Part shown: positions 1-5,828 of the stretch, piece by piece | Numbering within the stretch: the first letter of the stretch is position 1 | Layout of the letters: each line of letters opens with the position of its first letter | DNA from: Synechococcales cyanobacterium PMM_0073 | GTDB taxonomy: Bacteria > Cyanobacteriota > Cyanobacteriia > Elainellales > Elainellaceae | Reading direction: 5' to 3' | NCBI GenBank assembly: GCA_949127695.1 | Contig: CASBQH010000121.1 | Span: 1-7,849, forward strand | DNA length: 7,849 bases | Made by a program: the position numbers and the translations under genes | The notes under the pieces: generated by a model | The model's input: the letters and a program-made list of their open reading frames with translations, nothing else | Database searches by the model: none | What the model was told of the DNA's origin: nothing

Positions 1-54
1 GCTTACTTCTTTGAGACGGCGAAGCAGGTGGATCGGCTGTTGGCGGCGGTTTAA
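1..54 (+). CDS. C-terminal fragment of an unidentified protein
   Basis: The frame is open from the first base and ends at TAA (52-54), giving the 17-residue tail AYFFETAKQVDRLLAAV. No other frame here gives a better tail, and a spacer with a palindrome follows the stop, as expected at a gene end. The pattern aromatic-Y/F-x-T-x-x-x-(V/I)-D-R-L resembles the last helix of class V (cysteine desulfurase-like) PLP aminotransferases, whose tails often read like 'YNTEEEIDRLVEAL'. That is a weak resemblance over few residues, so the function should be treated as unknown. The start lies outside the window. Confidence 0.55.
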   Translation, partial: AYFFETAKQVDRLLAAV

Positions 55-73
55 GTGTTGCTTGGTTGAGAGA

Positions 74-143
74 GATCTGGGCTGAGAACCGAGGCTTTCT
101 TGGGGGCGCTTGCCCCCAAGTCTTTCGGCTCGGTTCCCAGATC
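74..143. repeat. Long imperfect palindrome (hairpin), possible terminator or dispersed repeat
   Basis: The core is a perfect 9-bp stem, CTTGGGGGC (99-107) against GCCCCCAAG (112-120), with a GCTT loop. Outside it, AACCGAG (87-93) pairs with CTCGGTT (129-135), and GATCTGGG (74-81) pairs with CCCAGATC (136-143). The left arm has a 5-base bulge (82-86) and there is an internal loop at 94-98/121-128. The whole 70 bases can therefore fold into one long cruciform or RNA hairpin 20 bases after the upstream stop codon. It lacks a trailing T run, so it is not a classical rho-independent terminator. G/C-run palindromes of this style are common as dispersed intergenic repeats in cyanobacteria, so a MITE-like or REP-like element is the alternative. 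Confidence 0.6.
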
Positions 144-166
144 CCCCCAACTCCCCTAAAATCATC

Positions 167-172
167 TATAAC
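167..172 (+). promoter_or_regulatory. Possible -10 box upstream of the epimerase gene
   Basis: TATAAC matches the sigma-70 -10 consensus at 5 of 6 positions and lies 32 bases before the ATG at 205. No convincing -35 box is found 16-18 bases upstream, where the sequence is a C-rich run. Weak call. Confidence 0.25.
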
Positions 173-204
173 AGTCCCACATCCTGTCAAATCGCCAACC
201 CATC

Positions 205-1176
205 ATGCTCCCCAAACGGATCTTCATAACTGGCGCAAGTGGCTGCATCGGCCACTACATCACAGATATGCTGATCCAGCAAACCCAGCATGATCTATTC
301 CTCTTCGTCCGCGATCCCCAAAAGCTGCAATTTGACTACAACGCCCGCCCCGGCATCACCATCATCCAGGGCGACATGCAAGAAATCGAGCGCGTCGGTC
401 GCCTGCTCAAAACCATCGACTGCGCCATCCTCACCGCCACCGCTTGGGGAGGCACCCAAACCTACGACATCAACATCACCAAAACCATCCGCCTGCTAAA
501 CCTGCTCGATCCCATCAACTGCGAGCAAGTTCTTTACTTCTCCACCTCCAGCATCCTCAACCCGCAAAACCAACCCCTGCCCGAAGCCGAAGCCTACGGC
601 ACCGACTACATCAAATCCAAATATCTCTGCCACCAGCAGTTACCCAAACTGGCGATCGCCCCTCAAATCACTACCCTATTCCCCACCCTCGTCTTCGGCG
701 GCGACTCCCAAAAACCCTACTCCGCCATCTCCGCCGGCATCAAAGAAGTCACCCGCTGGATCGATATCATCCGCTTCCTCAAAGCCGACGCCAGCTTCCA
801 CTTCCTCCACGCCCAAGACATCGCCCAGGTTGTACTCCACCTGATCGAATTCCCGCCCGAACCCGGCCCCGGTCACGAAATTGTCCTCGGCAACCCAGCC
901 ATTACCGTAAATCAAGCCGTCGAGCAAGTCTGCGCCCATCTCGGCAAGCGCATCTTCTTTCGGCTACCGCTCTCCATCCAGATCGCCAATCTCATCATCA
1001 AACTATTTCGGATTCAGATGGCCGACTGGGATAGATTCTGCCTCAGCTATCGCCATTTCACCTACCAGGCTCCCGTCAGCCCTGCCAGCTTTGATCTTCC
1101 CGCCCACTGCGCCACCGTTTCTGATCTACTCAGAGTCAGCGGAATTGCAGAGCGCAAATCTGTCCCAAAACGTTAA
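205..1176 (+). CDS. NAD(P)-dependent epimerase/dehydratase-like protein (extended SDR family)
   Basis: This 323-residue protein starts with a beta strand and a Rossmann dinucleotide-binding loop, TGASGCIG (residues 9-16, the GxxGxxG pattern of extended short-chain dehydrogenases). An acidic GD (56-57) sits where the adenine ring is usually contacted. The catalytic set is present: Ser in YFSTSS (111-116) and YxxxK as Y135-I-K-S-K139. The length is normal for the extended SDR class (sugar epimerases, dihydroflavonol reductase-like enzymes). The substrate cannot be read from the sequence. It is expected to be soluble: no signal peptide is visible, and the hydrophobic stretch near 257-268 is too short to be a clear membrane segment. 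No Shine-Dalgarno precedes the ATG, but the Rossmann motif begins four residues in, so the start cannot be much further downstream. The coding strand is strongly C-rich at third positions, more so than the next gene. A separate promoter follows before the next gene, so it is probably monocistronic. Confidence 0.85.
   Translation: MLPKRIFITGASGCIGHYITDMLIQQTQHDLFLFVRDPQKLQFDYNARPGITIIQGDMQEIERVGRLLKTIDCAILTATAWGGTQTYDINITKTIRLLNLLDPINCEQVLYFSTSSILNPQNQPLPEAEAYGTDYIKSKYLCHQQLPKLAIAPQITTLFPTLVFGGDSQKPYSAISAGIKEVTRWIDIIRFLKADASFHFLHAQDIAQVVLHLIEFPPEPGPGHEIVLGNPAITVNQAVEQVCAHLGKRIFFRLPLSIQIANLIIKLFRIQMADWDRFCLSYRHFTYQAPVSPASFDLPAHCATVSDLLRVSGIAERKSVPKR
652..659. repeat. HIP1 octamer palindrome
   Basis: GCGATCGC, the highly iterated palindrome that is over-represented in many cyanobacterial genomes, lies inside the epimerase gene. 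It is the only perfect copy I found in the window. It supports a cyanobacterial origin; no function is implied. Confidence 0.6.
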
Positions 1177-1192
1177 AAGATCAAGTAATTTG

Positions 1193-1221
1193 TTGACAGA
1201 GCCGCAACTGTATCATTTACT
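1193..1221 (+). promoter_or_regulatory. Predicted sigma-70-type promoter of the YvlD-family gene
   Basis: A perfect -35 box TTGACA (1193-1198) is followed after exactly 17 bases by TTTACT (1216-1221, 4 of 6 matches to TATAAT). Transcription would start near 1228, leaving a leader of about 30 bases with a good Shine-Dalgarno, AAGGAA (1245-1250), 8 bases before the ATG at 1259. Confidence 0.55.
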
Positions 1222-1258
1222 GTTGTTGAAAAGCTTTTTACGTTAAGGAAAAGTAAAA

Positions 1259-1642
1259 ATGGGTGGCATAGTTGGGTTTTTAATTGCAGCCGTGATTACG
1301 GCGATCAGCCTGTTGATCATGTCATACATCCCATTTTTGGGCGTCGAAATTGACAGTCCCGGCAAAGCGTTAATTTCAGGCTTAGTGTTTGGCGTACTCA
1401 ACGGCTTTCTTGCACCAATACTGCGCTTTATCGGTGCGCCAATCAATTTTCTGACATTGGGCTTGTTCTCTTTTCTAGTCAGCGTGATTATTTTTGGCTT
1501 AACCGCCAAGCTAATCGAAGGATTCCGACTACGCAACGGCTTCATTAGCGCCATCTTAGGCGCAATTGTCCTTGGCGTGATTAATGGCCTGATCTCTCAG
1601 CTTCTAGGCAACATTACAGGCGCGGTTCCAGCGGGCATTTAG
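1259..1642 (+). CDS. YvlD-family small membrane protein ('phage holin family', PF04020-like)
   Basis: This is a 127-residue, very hydrophobic protein with four predicted membrane segments, at about residues 4-25, 38-56, 63-85 and 94-116. The signature of the family (holin_4_2, formerly DUF360) is visible: a small-residue helix with GLVFGVLNGFLAPIL (41-55), a Pro, then FLTLGL (64-69), and a final hydrophobic helix with Gly and Asn. Length and architecture match full-length members. The family carries the name 'phage holin' but its members are widespread chromosomal proteins of unproven function; nothing phage-like surrounds this gene. The start is well supported by the AAGGAA at 1245-1250 and by the promoter at 1193-1221. 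It ends 22 bases before a hairpin shared with the convergent RTX gene. Inner-membrane location is expected. Confidence 0.85.
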   Translation: MGGIVGFLIAAVITAISLLIMSYIPFLGVEIDSPGKALISGLVFGVLNGFLAPILRFIGAPINFLTLGLFSFLVSVIIFGLTAKLIEGFRLRNGFISAILGAIVLGVINGLISQLLGNITGAVPAGI

Positions 1643-1663
1643 GTTTGCCTAAAGCTTACTTTG

Positions 1664-1698
1664 AAGGGAGTGCAGGGTTTTCATCTCCTGCACCCCTT
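1664..1698. terminator. Hairpin terminator between convergent genes
   Basis: The left arm AAGGGAGTGCAGG (1664-1676) pairs with CCTGCACCCCTT (1687-1698), with one bulged A (1669) and a 10-base loop. It lies between the stop of the YvlD-family gene (1642) and the stop of the minus-strand RTX gene (1707). A short T-rich stretch (TTTAATT) follows on the plus strand; there is no strong T run on the minus strand. It probably serves the plus-strand gene and may act in both directions. Confidence 0.7.
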
Positions 1699-1706
1699 TA
1701 ATTAGC

Positions 1707-3695
1707 TTAAGAGATCACTGAGAAGTTCTTGACGTTGAGATTCAAGCCGTTGGTTAAATCGGCAAACTTGCCGCCCTTACCAAAGCCAGACGCCTCCTGG
1801 TTTTCGTTGTAGAACAGCGCACCTGAGCTACGAATGTAGGTAAACAGCGAATCGCTACGATTCGCCTCACGCCGATTCTTCACCGAGTCAAAATCAGAGC
1901 GCTTCAGACGCTTACCCTTGAGATCAGTAAAGGTCGTGCGGTCGAGCACAATTAAGTCTTCGCCTTTGCAGAAATCAGTAATCACCGAAGTGCCCATCAC
2001 TTTCTGCTTATAGCGCCGACCAATATCAAACACGAATTTGTCATCCCCTGCACCACCCGTCAGGTTGTCACGCCCGCCGCGCCCCAAGAGCAAGTCGTCA
2101 CCGTCGTTTCCAACCATGACGTTGCCTTTGCGATTCCCCACTAGCCTATCATTGCCGCTACCGCCAATAAACGGGCTGCTGGGCGTTGGCGTCACGCCAG
2201 GAGTCGGCGTTATGCCAGGAGTTGGCGTTATGCCAGGAGTTGGCGTTATGCCAGGAGTCGGCGTCACGCCAGGAGTTGGCGTCACGATATCGTCATCTAG
2301 GATGTTGATCGTCGCAGTTCCAGCAGTGCCGATCGTCGCATTCGTGAGTCCTGCCGCGCTCAGCGTGATCGTTTCTGTGCCTTCTACCAGCGCATCCTGA
2401 ATCGTCGCCAGATTTACCGTCTTACTCGTTTCGCCGGCAGCAAAGCTGATGGTCAGCGGAAAGCCAGTATTGACATAGTCCGTGACAGCAGTAGCCGTGC
2501 CACCCGTAATGCTGAGCTGGATTTGAGAAGAAGCAACCGTTTCACCTGTGCGAGTGAATACAATCGCTGCCACAGCACCTTCAGTGGTCTCGTAGGCAGC
2601 GGCAGAAAACTGAATGGTTGGGGCAGGGAGGGTAAATGCTTGGCCTTGCGGCGAATCAGTACCTGCTGCACCCGTGATCAAAAACTGAGTGCCAGGGCCG
2701 TTGATTGCCACTGAGGCATCCTGGACAGGCAGATCACCCGATACCGAATCTGTGGCTCCGGTTGCCAGGTAGGTCTGATAGAAGGTTGTGCCATCTTGGT
2801 AGGTAATCACGAATCGACCGTCGTCAGCAGCCGATACTTTAGGCCGGGTTTGATCCCCAGGCAGCTCAGCCACCGTTTGCTCAGTCGAAACTGTGCCATC
2901 AGCAGCAATCTTTTTAAAGTAAATGTCGCGGCCATTAGTAGCGCCTTCCCAAACCACTACAGCATTGCCGTTGGCATCAACCGCCACAGCAGGAGCAGTC
3001 TGATTACCGGCCTCATTGGTCAGGTTTTCGATATTGCCGAGCTGAGTCAAACTGCTGTCAAACCGGGCGAAGAAAATATCGTCGCTCCCATTAATTCCAC
3101 CGCGCCAGCTCAAGACCACCGAAGGAACTGTGCTGCCATTAGCGACCGGAACCACATCAATGGTGGGATTGAAGTTGTAGGAAGTGCCTGGGACAGCTTC
3201 GCCGATAGTAGCGCTGCCAGTGGCCGTTCCATCAGCGCTGAAAGACTGAAGCCTGATGAATTCCTCAAGGCCGACGAGATACTGGGTGACTACCACAAAA
3301 GCGCCGTTGTCATAGGCCGCCACATCAATTGCGGCTCCGCCTTGACCAGTTGGAGCGCCAACCGGATCACCGGCAGGCGAACCCACTTCTGAAATGCCTA
3401 CAGCCGCGCCTGCTGCGCTATACCGTTGCACAAAGGCATCAGCGCCCGATCTGTAAGCCACGACAAAGCTACCGTCTGCGGCAATAGATACAGCCGCAGC
3501 ATCGGCTGTGCCCACTAGAATATCAGCTGAATCCAGCGCTGTGCCATTGGCGCTAAACCGACGCGCATAGGCATTGCCATTGGCTGTCCAGGTTGCAACA
3601 AACGCGCCATTGGCAGCAGTAGAAATATCAGATGGAGTGTTAGTAAAGGTATTGGCTGCACTAACCGAAAATGGACTACCAGGTTGAAATGGCAT
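1707..3695 (-). CDS. RTX calcium-binding protein with propeller-like repeats and a Calx-beta domain, probably type I secreted
   Basis: This is a 662-residue protein. Residues about 20-340 hold some six repeats of the form (D/N)G-x-F-V-V-x-(W/Y) ... R-F/Y-x-x-x-G-T, for example [11 protein letters not shown] at 73-83 and GNAVVVWEG at 243-251; this suggests a beta-propeller-like domain. Residues about 358-468 form a Calx-beta domain with GTATAVTDY (399-407), a [10 protein letters not shown] strand (418-427) and [12 protein letters not shown] (434-445). A linker of six (V/I)TPTP(G/S) units covers 471-506. Five RTX nonapeptides run from 511 to 555; the second (GNRKGNVMV) is degenerate. The last ~105 residues have the [15 protein letters not shown] block (571-585), the GALFYNEN motif (625-632) and a hydrophobic end, FSVIS, as in C-terminal type I secretion regions. 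There is no N-terminal signal peptide, consistent with that route. The ATG at 3695 is chosen over 3770 because TTAGGAG lies 10 bases upstream and the 25 extra residues look non-coding. No ABC exporter is in the window; the ligand is unknown. Confidence 0.85.
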   Translation of the reverse strand: MPFQPGSPFSVSAANTFTNTPSDISTAANGAFVATWTANGNAYARRFSANGTALDSADILVGTADAAAVSIAADGSFVVAYRSGADAFVQRYSAAGAAVGISEVGSPAGDPVGAPTGQGGAAIDVAAYDNGAFVVVTQYLVGLEEFIRLQSFSADGTATGSATIGEAVPGTSYNFNPTIDVVPVANGSTVPSVVLSWRGGINGSDDIFFARFDSSLTQLGNIENLTNEAGNQTAPAVAVDANGNAVVVWEGATNGRDIYFKKIAADGTVSTEQTVAELPGDQTRPKVSAADDGRFVITYQDGTTFYQTYLATGATDSVSGDLPVQDASVAINGPGTQFLITGAAGTDSPQGQAFTLPAPTIQFSAAAYETTEGAVAAIVFTRTGETVASSQIQLSITGGTATAVTDYVNTGFPLTISFAAGETSKTVNLATIQDALVEGTETITLSAAGLTNATIGTAGTATINILDDDIVTPTPGVTPTPGITPTPGITPTPGITPTPGVTPTPSSPFIGGSGNDRLVGNRKGNVMVGNDGDDLLLGRGGRDNLTGGAGDDKFVFDIGRRYKQKVMGTSVITDFCKGEDLIVLDRTTFTDLKGKRLKRSDFDSVKNRREANRSDSLFTYIRSSGALFYNENQEASGFGKGGKFADLTNGLNLNVKNFSVIS
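2188..2286. repeat. 18-bp minisatellite coding for the TPTPG linker
   Basis: Five complete 18-bp units lie head to tail at 2188-2205, 2206-2223, 2224-2241, 2242-2259 and 2260-2277, followed by a 9-base partial unit (2278-2286). The plus-strand consensus is GGCGTTATGCCAGGAGTT. The second and third units are identical; the others differ at a few positions, mainly TTAT/TCAC and a final T/C. On the minus strand each unit codes for one (V/I)TPTPG hexapeptide, so gain or loss of units keeps the frame and only changes linker length between the Calx-beta and RTX parts. Confidence 0.9.
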
Positions 3696-3705
3696 GAGAT
3701 TTGAA

Positions 3706-3710
3706 CTCCT
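3706..3710 (-). promoter_or_regulatory. Shine-Dalgarno that fixes the RTX gene start
   Basis: On the minus strand the sequence reads TTAGGAG, with AGGAG at 3710-3706, followed by a 10-base spacer and ATG at 3695-3693. This supports a start 25 codons inside the longest open frame, which begins at 3770. Confidence 0.7.
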
Positions 3711-3758
3711 AAGAAAAACAACAGGAAAACATATCAGATCTGTACTCGAACCGAACCA

Positions 3759-3780
3759 ATGCAGCGGCAAACAGCTGCAT
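3759..3780. repeat. Inverted repeat in the leader or promoter area of the RTX gene
   Basis: ATGCAGC (3759-3765) and GCTGCAT (3774-3780) are perfect 7-bp inverted arms around an 8-base spacer. The element is about 64 bases upstream of the RTX start on the minus strand. It could be an operator for a dimeric regulator or a stem in the 5' leader; nothing in the sequence decides between these. Confidence 0.4.
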
Positions 3781-4047
3781 CGATTGATATTTACACCATG
3801 CTCACAATAGATTCACTGCTGCTTCCTAGTCTGTTGAATCACAGTTGCAAGTAGAAGCACAGTTTGTTTACCATTTGGTTTATTTGCCGCTCACGCAAAA
3901 TTGCTGAGCCGATTTATTGTTCGTTGGAATAGATGCATCGACTAACCAAGCAGTCTGTCCCTGTTCTGCTTGATCATACGGAGGGGGCTGAGCCTCCACA
4001 GGTTAGAAAAAAAAGAATTTTGCTAAAGCCTAGGTAATTTAAAAACG

Positions 4048-4068
4048 TTGATTTGATGAAAAAATCAA
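4048..4068. repeat. A/T-rich inverted repeat
   Basis: TTGATTT (4048-4054) and AAATCAA (4062-4068) are perfect 7-bp arms around a 7-base spacer, followed by TTTT. It is in the A/T-rich part of the divergent intergenic region, about 165-185 bases before the C45 gene. It may be a regulator site or a weak transcription stop; chance occurrence in A/T-rich DNA is possible. Confidence 0.3.
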
Positions 4069-4142
4069 TTTTGTATCGTAAAGTACATCTATTTTTCAGG
4101 TTTTACCCATATCCCATGTGAAGGCGCATATTCCAGATAGAC

Positions 4143-4148
4143 TATATA
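4143..4148 (+). promoter_or_regulatory. Possible -10 box of the C45 gene
   Basis: TATATA lies in the context GACTATATAAAG, about 84 bases upstream of the ATG at 4232. No good -35 hexamer is found at 16-18 bases upstream. It is the best -10 candidate in front of this gene, but weak. Confidence 0.3.
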
Positions 4149-4231
4149 AAGAGCGGTTTGATCAGATTGCGCCTGGTTCAAGCTCAAGCAAGAATTGTCT
4201 GGGCTTACTCTGAGCCTGCATATTCCTAAGG

Positions 4232-4414
4232 ATGGTGCGCTTGAATAGTCAGTCTCTGCTCCAAAAATTAGCGCCTCTGCGGCTAAAATTTGCCAGCCTG
4301 CTGCTCTGCTCCTGTCTGATCATCGTCAGCGCCAGCGGAGCACTCAAAGCCCAGCCTGTTGCTTTGCCGGTGGGGGGCAGATTTCAGCCCGTGCCTTCAC
4401 ACCGCGCCGACTAG
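4232..4414 (+). pseudogene. Signal-peptide part of the C45-family gene, cut off by an in-frame TAG
   Basis: This 60-codon frame encodes a typical Sec signal peptide: a basic n-region (KLAPLRLK, residues 12-19), a hydrophobic core FASLLLCSCLIIVSAS (20-35) and a likely cleavage site near SGA or LKA (35-40). About 20 mature residues follow (QPVALPVGG...), then TAG at 4412-4414. The frame continues without a shift into the catalytic domain, so the two pieces are one ancestral gene of 454 codons, with codon 61 now amber. It is not a lipoprotein signal: the residues before the cysteines are all Leu or Ser. The start is uncertain: AAGGA (4228-4232) overlaps the ATG at 4232, while TTG at 4241 has that SD at an ideal 8-base spacing and would remove only the first three residues. 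Confidence 0.7.
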
Positions 4415-4429
4415 GACAATATCAAAGTG
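4412..4429 (+). promoter_or_regulatory. Stop codon overlapping a possible re-initiation site
   Basis: The amber codon TAG (4412-4414) is part of TAGGA (4412-4416), an SD-like sequence 10 bases before a GTG (4427-4429) in the same frame. The same 10-base spacing is seen for the RTX gene's AGGAG. A ribosome ending at the TAG could restart at this GTG and make the catalytic domain without its signal peptide. This is an inference from arrangement only. Confidence 0.35.
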
Positions 4430-5596
4430 GTTTGGCTGCAAGGAACGCCCTACGAGATGGGATTTCAGCATGGAACGCTGCTGCATAACGAAATTGCCTC
4501 AATGGGCGAGAAAATTATCAATTCGCTGGATATTGCCGGACGCGGTTTGGGGCTAGGCCGACTGGCCGAGCGCCGCTCCTCGCCAGAAATTGCCGAAGAA
4601 TGTCGCGGGCTATCAGCAGCAACCGCCGATCTGGGTATGACCTACGACAGCTGCATGGCGCTGGCTTTTGGTGACGTGCTGCAAGAGCTGTTTCTCTATA
4701 CCGTGCCTGTGCTGATGTTTAACGACGGCTGCGCCCAGTTTGCCGCCGCCGGAGCCGCCACCGCAGACGGTCGCCTCTATCACGGCGGCACGCTCGACAA
4801 TGACCGCAAGCCAATTCAATACTGGATCGAAAACTCGACTGTGTTTGTGCGCCAGCCGAATGACGGCATTCCGCATGTGTTTATTGGTGTACCAGGAATG
4901 ATCTGGCCAAATGCTGGCCTCAATGACGCGGGGCTATCAATTGCGCTCGATACCGCTCACCCCAACAGTCTAGATGACCTGAACCTAGAAGAGGGCGGTA
5001 GCAACGTGCTGCTCATGGGCGAAATCATGCGACGCGCCCGCAGCCTAGATGAAGCCACCGCCATCTTTGAGGCCAATCCCCGGATGCGCGCCAATCTGAT
5101 TTTGGTGGGCGACGGCAAGGCCAAGCGGGCAGGCGTCTATGAGCTGTTGGGCGATACCTTTGCCCTGCGCGAACTCGACGAAAACGGCCTCGTCTTCATG
5201 ACCAATCACTTCACCTCAGCCGAACTCAAAGGCCGTGACGAGCAGCCCAGCGAAGCATCCAGCCTGACACGCTTCGATCGCTTTCAGCAATTGCTCGAAC
5301 CGGGCGGCGCAGATTCGCAATATGGCCAGATCGATCCAACCACAATGGTCAGAATCCTGCGCGACCGCACCAATCCCTATACTCAAGAGGTCAGCCCCCT
5401 GACGCTCTATGACGACGACGCCAGTCCGGGCGGCAATGGCTCGATGCGCCAAGTCACCTTCGATCCGGAGCGCAAGCTGTTTTGGATCGCTGCTGGCCAC
5501 CCCCCCGTGCCCGAAAACCCCTTCGTCTGCTTCTCACTCGACGAGCTGCTGGAGCGCCCCAACGCGATGCCCTGTACTGCTCCGGCGATCAATTAG
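4427..5596 (+). CDS. C45-family autoproteolytic acyltransferase/amidohydrolase domain (Ntn hydrolase)
   Basis: This 389-residue frame carries a complete penicillin acyltransferase-like (AAT, peptidase C45) domain. It opens with VWLQGTPYEMGFQHGTLL (2-19), the usual 'G-x-P-x-x-x-G-x-x-H-G' start of the family. The probable nucleophile is Cys102 in NDGCAQF (99-105): such proenzymes cleave themselves before this Cys, which then becomes the N-terminal catalytic residue. Other family marks are DGRLYHGGTLDND (114-126), NDAGLSIALDT (166-176), ILVGDG (225-230) and TNHF (259-262). Full-length relatives are exported, and here a signal peptide is encoded in frame just upstream but separated by a TAG at 4412-4414. 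As it stands, this domain could be made only by start at the GTG (4427), by stop read-through, or not at all. The domain shows no further stop or shift, so decay, if any, is recent. Substrate unknown; amide or acyl bonds are expected. It ends 232 bases before the NAD operon and is probably separate from it. Confidence 0.75.
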   Translation: MVWLQGTPYEMGFQHGTLLHNEIASMGEKIINSLDIAGRGLGLGRLAERRSSPEIAEECRGLSAATADLGMTYDSCMALAFGDVLQELFLYTVPVLMFNDGCAQFAAAGAATADGRLYHGGTLDNDRKPIQYWIENSTVFVRQPNDGIPHVFIGVPGMIWPNAGLNDAGLSIALDTAHPNSLDDLNLEEGGSNVLLMGEIMRRARSLDEATAIFEANPRMRANLILVGDGKAKRAGVYELLGDTFALRELDENGLVFMTNHFTSAELKGRDEQPSEASSLTRFDRFQQLLEPGGADSQYGQIDPTTMVRILRDRTNPYTQEVSPLTLYDDDASPGGNGSMRQVTFDPERKLFWIAAGHPPVPENPFVCFSLDELLERPNAMPCTAPAIN

Positions 5597-5690
5597 ACGG
5601 ATGAGGGAGTCGGATTTTAGTAGTTTTCAATAATACTTTGCTAAAGCATACAGTCATAGAGAAGCGGTTATGTACGGTCAAACATCAGAG

Positions 5691-5767
5691 AATTTGCCCA
5701 GGCTGACTGCATTCGGGGATGATTTCAGGCGACTGACCAACTTGCGTTCATATAGCCTTGGCAAATT
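5691..5767. repeat. Inverted repeat reaching into the NAD operon promoter
   Basis: AATTTGCCCAGG (5691-5702) and CCTTGGCAAATT (5756-5767) are inverted copies with 11 of 12 matches, 53 bases apart. The right arm contains the whole -35 box TTGGCA (5758-5763). Two spaced operator half-sites or a looping arrangement are possible; a chance pair cannot be excluded. Confidence 0.4.
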
Positions 5768-5787
5768 TTGGTTATTCTCACTATAAT
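5758..5787 (+). promoter_or_regulatory. Strong sigma-70-type promoter of the NAD operon
   Basis: TTGGCA (5758-5763, 5 of 6 to TTGACA) and a perfect TATAAT (5782-5787) are separated by 18 bases. Transcription would begin near 5794, about 35 bases before the ATG of the first gene. This is the best promoter match in the window. The leader has only a weak SD (AAGAG, 5819-5823) and a short hairpin CTTGC/GCAAG (5806-5810/5817-5821) that partly covers it. Confidence 0.75.
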
Positions 5788-5828
5788 CAAAACAATTCTA
5801 CATCGCTTGCCCTGGCGCAAGAGAAACT

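Larger units (their letters stand above)
3696..4231. other. 536-base divergent intergenic region
   Basis: No coding region or tRNA/rRNA-like fold is seen here. It must hold the promoters of the minus-strand RTX gene and the plus-strand C45 gene. Visible items are the AGGAG of the RTX gene (3706-3710), an 8-bp palindrome CAGATCTG (3735-3742), a 7-bp hairpin (3759-3780), a direct repeat TGCATCGA (3776-3783 and 3934-3941), a weak GGAGG/CCTCC hairpin (3980-3984/3993-3997), a run of eight A (about 4008-4015), an A/T-rich hairpin (4048-4068) and a TATATA box (4143-4148). The stretch 4000-4110 is clearly more A/T-rich than the flanking genes. I could not assign a confident promoter for the RTX gene. 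Confidence 0.6.

Noticed and set aside
444..1034. Long open frame (196 codons, Pro/Arg/His-rich) inside the epimerase gene in another frame, plus an 87-codon minus-strand frame at 676-939
   Set aside because: The composition is that of a shadow frame of a C-rich gene, and the SDR frame has clear family motifs.
1259..1642. Prophage lysis gene, from the 'holin' family name
   Set aside because: The YvlD/PF04020-type family is chromosomal and widespread, and no phage gene is nearby.
2796..3392. 198-codon plus-strand frame antisense to the RTX gene
   Set aside because: No recognisable motif and no SD; the minus-strand frame has repeat and domain structure over the same bases.
3696..3770. Extension of the RTX protein to the ATG at 3770
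   Set aside because: A good AGGAG with a 10-base spacer precedes the ATG at 3695, and the extra 25 residues have no signal peptide or domain features.
3980..4016. GGAGG/CCTCC hairpin and A-run as a rho-independent terminator
   Set aside because: The stem is only 5 bp, the A run is separated from it by 11 bases, and no gene ends nearby on the strand for which the run would read as T.
4412..4414. TAG read as pyrrolysine or another recoded residue
   Set aside because: No recoding element or pyl gene is visible, and cyanobacteria are not known to use this; a mutation or sequencing error is simpler.
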